Part shown: piece by piece, positions 1 to 4,707 of the stretch
Position numbering within the stretch: the stretch's first letter is position 1
Layout of the letters: every line of letters starts with the position of its first letter
Source of the DNA: Desulfuromonadaceae bacterium
GTDB lineage: Bacteria; Desulfobacterota; Desulfuromonadia; Desulfuromonadales; Geopsychrobacteraceae
Length of the DNA stretch: 9,285 nucleotides
Assembly (NCBI GenBank): GCA_013138655.1
Contig: WTCI01000299.1
Span: forward strand, 1-9,285
Reading direction: 5' to 3'
Translations under genes and position numbers: made by a program
Notes under the pieces: model-generated
Told to the model about the DNA's origin: nothing
What the model saw: only the letters and a program-made list of their open reading frames with translations
The model's database searches: none

Positions 1-647
1 TTTGCCCGCAAAGATTGGTACATGGCATCACTGTCGAACGGTTCAACACCAAGCACCTTGATCTCGGGACAGAGCGCTTTGAAATAGCTGGAGATCCCGG
101 CAATTAATCCCCCGCCGCCAACGGGTACGAAAATGGCGTCGATCTTTCCGGCACTCTGTCGCAACAATTCATCCGCCACGGTTCCCTGGCCGGCAATGAC
201 CAGTTCATCATCGAAAGGGTGGATGTAGGTCATGCCGGTTTCTTCGACGATTTGTTGACAACGTTCCGCTGCCTCGGAGTAGTTATCGCCGTGCAGGATG
301 ACTTTTGCCCCGAGATTTTTGACTGCATCGACTTTGATTTTCGGGGTCGTTGCCGGCATAACAATCAAGGCCTTCAGATCCAATTGACGTGCAGAAAAAG
401 CAACTCCCTGGGCGTGGTTTCCGGCCGATGCTGCGATCACACCGCTGGCTTTTTCAGCTTCGCTCAGGTGGGCGATTTTGTTATAGGCACCGCGCAGTTT
501 GAAGGAGAAGATCGGTTGCAGGTCTTCCCGTTTCAACAGCACGCGGTTATTTAATTCGCGGGAAAGTTCGACGGCCTGTTCCAGCGGGGTTTCTACGGCT
601 GCTTCATACACCTTGGAGGTGAGAATCCGGCGGATCATTTTCTGCAT
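1..647 (-). CDS. ilvA: Threonine dehydratase (threonine ammonia-lyase), biosynthetic type, C-terminus cut by window edge
   Basis: This PLP enzyme deaminates threonine to 2-oxobutanoate, the first committed step to isoleucine. The gene reads leftward and leaves the window after 215 codons, so the rest of the catalytic domain and any C-terminal ACT-like regulatory domain cannot be seen. Visible landmarks are VYEAAVETPL (13-22), the PLP-lysine motif SFKLRGAYN with Lys50, SAGNHAQG (74-81), LLHG-like ILHG (117-120) and the phosphate-binding glycine loop FVPVGGGGL (173-181). These match E. coli IlvA closely in order and spacing. The ATG at 645-647 is chosen because AAGGAG ends 5 nt before it; a second ATG three codons on is too far from this site. 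The gene is separated from the upstream flavoprotein gene by 434 bp containing a repeat element, so it probably has its own promoter, but I found no convincing one. The catabolic TdcB-type enzyme is the alternative; deciding needs the missing C-terminus. Confidence 0.95.
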   Translation of the reverse strand, partial: MQKMIRRILTSKVYEAAVETPLEQAVELSRELNNRVLLKREDLQPIFSFKLRGAYNKIAHLSEAEKASGVIAASAGNHAQGVAFSARQLDLKALIVMPATTPKIKVDAVKNLGAKVILHGDNYSEAAERCQQIVEETGMTYIHPFDDELVIAGQGTVADELLRQSAGKIDAIFVPVGGGGLIAGISSYFKALCPEIKVLGVEPFDSDAMYQSLRA

Positions 648-1081
648 ACCTGCTCCTTGCGGTTGACTCCGGGAAGCAATAGCATAATCGTATCATTTTG
701 TCAGCAAGCAGGATATGTGACAAATGAAAGCAAGAATGGAGCCTGATACCTTTCCCAATGCTTTACTCAAGTTGGGTTCTGATTGGCCGATTACAAAATG
801 AAACCGGAAACCTTTTTTGCCACGGACCCACACGGACAGGGGCGGGACAAAATCAAAATCTTATCTCGCGCAAAACCACAAAGCCACAAAGGTTAACATC
901 GGTAGATCTAAGACTTTTTTTGCGCCTGGTCGACTTGAGTGAGCAAAGCGAACGGGCGTGAGACAGATTGTAAACTTCTCTGGTTTCAGGTTTTACGTCC
1001 TGCCCCTGTCCGTGTGTGTCCGTGGCCAATATTTGCTTTCGTAATGGATTTACTGGAGCGAAATTAGATAACCAAATTGTC
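648..1081. other. Non-coding gap between the flavoprotein gene and ilvA
   Basis: This 434-bp stretch contains no gene I can support. Its main content is the inverted-repeat element at 819-1026. Short open frames here translate into low-complexity repeat DNA without a ribosome binding site. Positions 660-720 should contain the ilvA promoter. The best leftward candidate, TTGCTG (702-707) and TATGCT (681-686) with a 15-bp spacer, is weak. No hairpin followed by a T-run was seen downstream of the flavoprotein gene, so the inverted repeat itself might act as its transcript end. Confidence 0.6.
819..1026. repeat. 208-bp element with 30-bp terminal inverted repeats (MITE-like)
   Basis: The left arm (819-848) begins gccacggac and the right arm (997-1026) is its reverse complement, with 28 of 30 positions identical (mismatches at arm positions 10 and 26). 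The interior is non-coding and contains a tandem pair of the 8-mer CCACAAAG at 876-883 and 884-891, followed by a run of seven T at 913-922. There is no transposase and no clear target-site duplication outside the arms. From memory, not from a search, similar ccacaaag/ccacggac words are scattered through intergenic regions of Desulfuromonas- and Geobacter-type genomes. The element may be a non-autonomous mobile repeat or a structured dispersed repeat. The two arms could pair to form a cruciform or a long RNA stem with a 148-nt loop. Confidence 0.75.
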
Positions 1082-2140
1082 TTATTCAATACCGACAAAC
1101 AGTTTGATGTATTGGAGCCGTTCGTAATCACTGGGGTTTTTGCTGCGAACCTGGCTGAGTTGCCCACGGAAATCGCTCAATTTTTCATAACCCTGTTGTT
1201 GCATCCAGGCTTGTATCTGTTCCAGCATTTTTTCAATATGCTCGATGCCATGCAAAAAGAGCGTCGAACAGATCTGGACAGTTTTTGCCCCGGCCAGAAT
1301 TGCTTTGATGGCATCGCGGCCGTCATGTATGCCGGTGTTGCCGCACAAATCACAGAAAACCTTGCCGGAAAGCAGCGACAGCCAGCGTAAGGTGTAATTA
1401 ATTTCAGCCGGTGAGCTGTACGGATTGCCGTGGACCAGTTCCAGTTTATCGATATCGATATCGAACTTGTAAAAACGGTTGAACAGCACCAGCCCGTCGG
1501 CTCCTTTCCAGGTCAGTTTGCCGACCTTTTTGTCCCGCCCGAACCAGCCCGCGCTGTAGGCTGGAGCTTCGGCGCGGTCTTGGGTTAAACGGTCGGCAAT
1601 ATTGGCAAAAGAGGTGAAATAGGGACCGACTTTCATGGCGACCGGGATGTCGACCCGGGTTTTGACATTATAGAGAATGCGAAAGTACTGGTCGGCGATG
1701 GACGGGCCTCCCTGTTTGCTGCTGGTCGGCATCAGCCCGACGTTCAACTCAATAGCGTCGGCCCCGGCATTTTGCAGTTTTTCTGCATAATCTGCCCAGA
1801 TCTCGGTGGTGATGCAGTTAAGGCTGGGGATAATCGGTATATCAACGGCTTTTTTGGCGTCGCTGATCAACTGCAGATAATTTTTCGGCCCGAGTTCCAT
1901 GCCGTAGCCCTGAATGTAGTTGTAGGCCTCGCCATAACCGGAATATTCATCGGCCTGCCGGCTCAATTGGTTGGTTTCGGCGACAATTTGCTCTTCGAAC
2001 AGCGATTTCAGGACGATTGCACCAGCCCCGGCCTCAGCGCACTTGCGGACCCCTTCAAGCGTTTGCGTCAGGCTGCTGCTGGCAACGATAATCGGGTTAC
2101 GTAAGGGAATTCCCATATAGGTGGTTGTCAGATCGGCCAT
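1082..2140 (-). CDS. Dihydroorotate dehydrogenase-like FMN protein of unknown substrate
   Basis: This 352-residue TIM-barrel flavoprotein resembles the 'dihydroorotate dehydrogenase-like' family rather than true PyrD. Landmarks are MGIPLRNPIIVASSSLT (9-25), the FMN-contacting lysine in AIVLKSLFEE (Lys45), ELNVGLMPTSS (131-141), VAMKVGPYF (167-175, Lys170), DGLVLFNRFYKFDID (215-229) and the phosphate-site region CGNTGIHDGRDA (266-277). In class 1 PyrD the ELN segment continues as LSCPN with a catalytic cysteine; here it reads VGLMP, so the usual base is absent and genuine dihydroorotate oxidation is doubtful. A segment of about 25 residues (near 188-212, rich in W, G and K) seems inserted before the DGLVLFNRF strand. 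The start is the ATG at 2138-2140, preceded by GAGAGG at 5 nt; an in-frame ATG at 2167 would add 9 residues but lacks such a site. No pyrimidine gene is nearby. The ferredoxin gene diverges from it, a possible but unproven electron partner. Confidence 0.85.
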   Translation of the reverse strand: MADLTTTYMGIPLRNPIIVASSSLTQTLEGVRKCAEAGAGAIVLKSLFEEQIVAETNQLSRQADEYSGYGEAYNYIQGYGMELGPKNYLQLISDAKKAVDIPIIPSLNCITTEIWADYAEKLQNAGADAIELNVGLMPTSSKQGGPSIADQYFRILYNVKTRVDIPVAMKVGPYFTSFANIADRLTQDRAEAPAYSAGWFGRDKKVGKLTWKGADGLVLFNRFYKFDIDIDKLELVHGNPYSSPAEINYTLRWLSLLSGKVFCDLCGNTGIHDGRDAIKAILAGAKTVQICSTLFLHGIEHIEKMLEQIQAWMQQQGYEKLSDFRGQLSQVRSKNPSDYERLQYIKLFVGIE

Positions 2141-2183
2141 ATCATCCTCTCTTTTGGATTGTTGCAAATAACATCAAGGCTTT

Positions 2184-2210
2184 ATTGTAGCAGAGAAACT
2201 TGGCAGGCAA
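2184..2210 (-). promoter_or_regulatory. Probable sigma-70 promoter of the flavoprotein gene
   Basis: Reading leftward, TTGCCT (2205-2210) and TACAAT (2184-2189) are separated by 15 bp, slightly short. The -10 box matches consensus at 5 of 6 positions and the -35 box at 4 of 6. Transcription would begin near 2177 and leave a leader of about 37 nt that contains the GAGAGG ribosome site. This is prediction by eye only. Confidence 0.4.
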
Positions 2211-2293
2211 AGCTTTTCCCTGAGTTGTAAACTAAGTTTATAATGGCACTATGAAAAAGCTGCATACATTTCATCTCTGGGATCATCGCAGCT

Positions 2294-2330
2294 GGTTGAA
2301 AACAACCGATTTTCCCAACGTTCGGAAAAT
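2294..2330. promoter_or_regulatory. Small hairpin followed by a 22-bp palindrome, possible operator
   Basis: GGTTG-AAAA-CAACC (2294-2307) is a perfect 5-bp stem with a 4-nt loop. Directly after it, 2309-2330 forms a dyad: ATTTTCC, C, AACGTT, C, GGAAAAT, symmetric except for one mismatched pair (the two single C positions). It sits in the roughly 370-bp gap between the divergent flavoprotein and ferredoxin genes. It is about 125 bp upstream of the ferredoxin -35 box, which fits a regulator binding site better than a terminator because no T-run follows. The rest of the gap (2141-2512) holds the two promoters, an isolated TATAAT at 2239-2244, and no supported gene. Confidence 0.35.
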
Positions 2331-2455
2331 AGATGTCATTATCTGCCTGACGATGAAAAAGGGCTATCCCGGTTTCGACAGTTGTGCAGAGAATAAAAAT
2401 TTTCAGGCTTGGTGCAAGCGGGCGATAAAACAAACCGCTTTTGCCTGTTCCTGAC

Positions 2456-2485
2456 TTGACCGGACGTGATGCCTTTCACTAAGAT
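2456..2485 (+). promoter_or_regulatory. Probable sigma-70 promoter of the ferredoxin gene
   Basis: TTGACC (2456-2461) and TAAGAT (2480-2485) are separated by 18 bp. The -35 box matches consensus at 5 of 6 positions and the -10 at 4 of 6. A start near 2492 gives a short leader containing the AAGGAG at 2504-2509. It is the best promoter match in this gap, and its distance to the gene fits. Confidence 0.55.
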
Positions 2486-2512
2486 GGGAATCTCGACAAA
2501 TTTAAGGAGTGG

Positions 2513-2722
2513 ATGACTGCTATGAGAATCGTGATTGATAAAGAGCTCTGCTGCGCTAGTGGTGAATGTATTAAGATTTGTCCGGAAAAAGCGATCACCA
2601 TTGTTGACGGCATCGCTGTTATTGATGATGCCAAGTGTGATCTTGGCGGAATCTGTATTCCGGCGTGTCCTAACGAAGCTATCGGTTACGAGGAAGAGGA
2701 GTTCGGCGGTTGCGGATTCTGA
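2513..2722 (+). CDS. Small two-motif iron-sulfur ferredoxin with altered cysteine spacing
   Basis: The product is a 69-residue (or 66-residue) cytoplasmic electron carrier of the bacterial 2[4Fe-4S] ferredoxin fold. It has two half-repeats: C13-x5-C19-x3-C23-P and C42-x5-C48-x3-C52-P, each followed by an EKAI or NEAI turn. In the standard CxxCxxCxxxCP motif the second cysteine would fall at residues 16 and 45; here these are Ser and Gly. Two extra cysteines occur, C14 and C67, the latter in the C-terminal GGCGF. Each site may therefore carry a [3Fe-4S] cluster, or a cluster with a substitute ligand. The start is ambiguous: AAGGAG (2504-2509) lies 3 nt before the ATG at 2513 and 12 nt before the ATG at 2522. 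The latter gives MRIVIDKELC, the usual beginning of such proteins. The acidic C-terminal EEEE tail is typical. The gene is monocistronic, with its own promoter and a terminator 28 nt after the stop. Its partner is unknown; the divergent flavoprotein is one candidate. Confidence 0.93.
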   Translation: MTAMRIVIDKELCCASGECIKICPEKAITIVDGIAVIDDAKCDLGGICIPACPNEAIGYEEEEFGGCGF

Positions 2723-2749
2723 GTGACCTGTTCCCTGTACATGCGTAAC

Positions 2750-2788
2750 AAAAAAACCGGTTTGCCGAAAAGCAGCCCGGTTTTTTTT
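2750..2788. terminator. Bidirectional rho-independent terminator between ferredoxin and glpK
   Basis: An A-run followed by CCGG (2750-2760) pairs with CCGG followed by a run of eight T (2777-2788), leaving a 16-nt loop that can pair further through TGC and GCA. Because the A-tract and T-tract flank a symmetric GC core, it can stop both the rightward ferredoxin transcript and the leftward glpK transcript. It lies 28 nt after the ferredoxin stop and 26 nt after the glpK stop. Confidence 0.9.
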
Positions 2789-2813
2789 GTCGGTCTGTGT
2801 CATCTGCCGTTTT

Positions 2814-4310
2814 TTACTGTTCTGGTTCCCGTACCCGGGCAATCGCCTTGTCCCAGCCTTGCGTCAATTGCTGCCGGGTATCTTCATCCATCTGTGGCCG
2901 GAATTCTTTTTCGCATCGCCAGTGTTGGCGGATTTTGTCGAAGGAGGGAAACAGCCCGATCTGCAGTCCGGCGAGGTAAGCTGCGCCCAATGCCGTGGTT
3001 TCGGTGACTTCGGGGCGTTCAACCGGAATATCGAGAATATCCGCGAGAAATTGCATCAACCAGTCGTTGGCCACCATGCCGCCATCGACACGTAGGCTGG
3101 TTGGCTGCTGTCCGGCATCCCTGGCCATGGCAACCATCAGGTCGCGGGTTTGATAGCCGATCGCTTCTAATGTGGCACGAACTATCTCGGCGATACCGGT
3201 ATCGCGGGTGATGCCGAATATGGCCCCGCGGGCGTGTGGATCCCAGTGTGGCGCACCCAGTCCGGTGAAGGCCGGCACCAGGTACAGGCCGCGGTTTGAA
3301 GTAAGGCCCGCAGCAAGGGGTTCAGTCTGCGCGGCCGAATCGATCAGCTTGATGCCGTCCCGCAACCATTGCACGGCAGCACCGGCGATGAAAATCGAGC
3401 CTTCGATGGCGTAATGGATTTGGCCATCCTTGCGGTAGGCGACTGTGGTGAGCAGGCGGTTTTCTGAGCGGACCGCCTGAGTGCCGGTGTTGAGCAGGAT
3501 GAAACAGCCGGTGCCGTAAGTGCTTTTGATCATCCCGGGATCGAGACAGGCCTGGCCGATGGCAGCGGATTGTTGGTCCCCGGCAATTCCGGTGATCGGG
3601 AGCGAGGTTTCAAACAGGTCGGCATCGGTAAAACCGAAGTCCGTGGCACAGTCTTTGACCTCAGGGAGTATCGATGTCGGGATGTTAAACAGTTCGAGAA
3701 GGTGATTATCCCATTGCTGCTGATGGATATTGAACAGCATTGTGCGTGAAGCGTTGGTTGCATCTGTGGCATGGGAGCGACCGCCGGTTAACCGCCAGAG
3801 CAGGAAACTGTCGATGGTGCCGAACGCGAGTTCGCCCGCAGCGGCTTTCTCCCGCGCCCCGGCAACATGATCGAGGATCCACTGCAGCTTGGTGGCAGAG
3901 AAGTAGGGGTCGAGGAGCAGCCCCGTCGTTTCTGCGACCCTTTTCTCGTGACCGGCTGTTTTCAGTTGTGTGCAGAGATCAGCGGTGCGGCGATCCTGCC
4001 AGACAATGGCGTTGTAAATGGGCTTGCCGGTTTTCCGTTCCCAGACCAGGGTGGTCTCACGCTGATTGCTGATGCCGATGGTGGCGACCCTGATCCCCTG
4101 CTGTCGCGCCTTTTCCAGAACCTCCCGACATACCTTGAGGACCGATTTCCAGAGCTCCTCCGGATCATGTTCAACCCAGCCGTTTTGCGGGTAAATCTGG
4201 GTGAATTCCTGCTGGGCAATAGCGATAGAGTGCATCTGTTCATCGAAGAGGATTGCGCGGCTGCTGGTGGTTCCCTGGTCGATGGCGAGAATATGTGAGG
4301 AGCTGCTCAT
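2814..4310 (-). CDS. glpK: Glycerol kinase
   Basis: The enzyme phosphorylates glycerol with ATP to sn-glycerol-3-phosphate in the cytoplasm, the entry step of glycerol use. The 498 residues are full length for the FGGY family. Visible features are the N-terminal phosphate loop DQGTTSSR (11-18), glycerol-binding Arg84-Glu85 in NQRETT, Trp104 in VWQDRRT, Tyr136 in DPYFSATKL, the catalytic Asp245 in [17 protein letters not shown] (263-270), [16 protein letters not shown] and [10 protein letters not shown]. The numbering nearly equals that of E. coli GlpK. The segment before GIAGDQ ([10 protein letters not shown]) is shorter than in E. coli and lacks the GGKGGTR loop that binds fructose-1,6-bisphosphate. 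The Firmicute PTS-phosphorylated histidine is also not seen, so allosteric control probably differs. The ATG at 4308-4310 has AAGGAGG 5 nt upstream, a strong site. No glpF or regulator is adjacent; a glpD remnant lies upstream on the opposite strand. Confidence 0.97.
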   Translation of the reverse strand: MSSSSHILAIDQGTTSSRAILFDEQMHSIAIAQQEFTQIYPQNGWVEHDPEELWKSVLKVCREVLEKARQQGIRVATIGISNQRETTLVWERKTGKPIYNAIVWQDRRTADLCTQLKTAGHEKRVAETTGLLLDPYFSATKLQWILDHVAGAREKAAAGELAFGTIDSFLLWRLTGGRSHATDATNASRTMLFNIHQQQWDNHLLELFNIPTSILPEVKDCATDFGFTDADLFETSLPITGIAGDQQSAAIGQACLDPGMIKSTYGTGCFILLNTGTQAVRSENRLLTTVAYRKDGQIHYAIEGSIFIAGAAVQWLRDGIKLIDSAAQTEPLAAGLTSNRGLYLVPAFTGLGAPHWDPHARGAIFGITRDTGIAEIVRATLEAIGYQTRDLMVAMARDAGQQPTSLRVDGGMVANDWLMQFLADILDIPVERPEVTETTALGAAYLAGLQIGLFPSFDKIRQHWRCEKEFRPQMDEDTRQQLTQGWDKAIARVREPEQ

Positions 4311-4357
4311 TCGGTCCTCCTTGGAAATAAGGATTTTCAGAATTCAGCTGTTATGTG

Positions 4358-4408
4358 AAAAATATCTTGAATATTTTTTTGTCATTCTAACATAGTCTGG
4401 CATGTCAA
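4358..4408 (-). promoter_or_regulatory. glpK upstream region with dyad and promoter-like boxes
   Basis: A perfect inverted repeat, AAAAATAT-CTTGA-ATATTTTT (4358-4378), lies 48-68 bp upstream of the glpK ATG and could be an operator. Further upstream, reading leftward, are a consensus TTGACA (4403-4408) and TAGAAT (4384-4389). Their spacing is only 13 bp, too short for an ordinary sigma-70 pair, so only one of them may be used. An imperfect dyad GACAT/ATGTT overlaps these boxes. The strand and position point to glpK control, but the exact promoter is not resolved. Confidence 0.3.
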
Positions 4409-4448
4409 ATATTGTTCTAAACTTCAATCTCTTCAGGTCTGATTTCCC

Positions 4449-4601
4449 GCAGCTTGCTACGGGGCCGCTCTGGATGCGGTCACTCGGGGGTTGAAGGTTG
4501 CGCTGATCGAAAAGAATGATTTTTCCGAGGGGGTCGGCAGTCGCAGTGTCGAACTGGTGCATGGCGGGGTGCGTTACCTGGAAATGGCGGTGAAAAAGAA
4601 G
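4449..4601 (+). pseudogene. glpD: Remnant of glpD, glycerol-3-phosphate dehydrogenase (N-terminal FAD domain fragment)
   Basis: In the frame containing codon 4464-4466 the DNA reads [20 protein letters not shown], then [12 protein letters not shown], then [14 protein letters not shown]. This matches the N-terminal part of GlpD-type FAD dehydrogenases, where the family reads roughly GAALDA..RGL.V.L.EK.DF, then a segment like SSGTSSRSTKL, then HGGVRYLE. Upstream, the dinucleotide-binding glycine motif is gone: the residues are FPAACY, and a TGA (4440-4442) occurs in frame where the first glycine would be. Downstream, similarity stops near 4600 and the frame ends at TAA 4644-4646. About 50 of roughly 500 residues remain, with no start codon and no ribosome site. 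Substitutions inside it (GTSSRST to GVGSRSV) fit loss of selection. It is divergent from glpK, suggesting a former glpK/glpD pair. The identification is from family knowledge, not alignment. Confidence 0.85.
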
Positions 4602-4656
4602 CGCTTGTCTCTTTCCGATCCCCACCCGAAAATGCTATATCTTTAAATTGTCTGAA

Positions 4657-4673
4657 GAGCGATAACCTCGCTC
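4657..4673 (+). other. Short hairpin just upstream of pepN
   Basis: GAGCGA-TAACC-TCGCTC forms a 6-bp perfect stem with a 5-nt loop, ending 34 nt before the preferred pepN ATG and 10 nt before the alternative GTG. No T-run follows, so it is not a standard terminator. It might be an RNA leader hairpin or chance. The full gap 4311-4707 otherwise holds the glpK control region and the glpD remnant; no strong pepN promoter was found. Confidence 0.3.
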
Positions 4674-4707
4674 GCATATCCCTGTGACCCTTGCCGACAA
4701 AGATGCC

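Noticed and set aside
876..891. Tandem CCACAAAG units considered as a possible CRISPR or tandem repeat array
   Set aside because: There are only two 8-bp units with no spacers, so no array is present.
853..1167. Minus-strand open frame across the inverted-repeat element
   Set aside because: The translation is of repeat DNA and of the end of the flavoprotein gene in another frame; it has no ribosome site and no domain.
2251..2454. Plus-strand open frame of 67 codons between the flavoprotein and ferredoxin genes
   Set aside because: It has no Shine-Dalgarno sequence, matches no family I recognise, and contains the palindrome and hairpin at 2294-2330. A TATAAT lies only 7 bp before its ATG, so that promoter box would not provide a leader.
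4384..4408. TTGACA and TAGAAT read as a normal glpK sigma-70 promoter
   Set aside because: The 13-bp spacing is well below the 16-18 bp needed, so it is recorded only as promoter-like.
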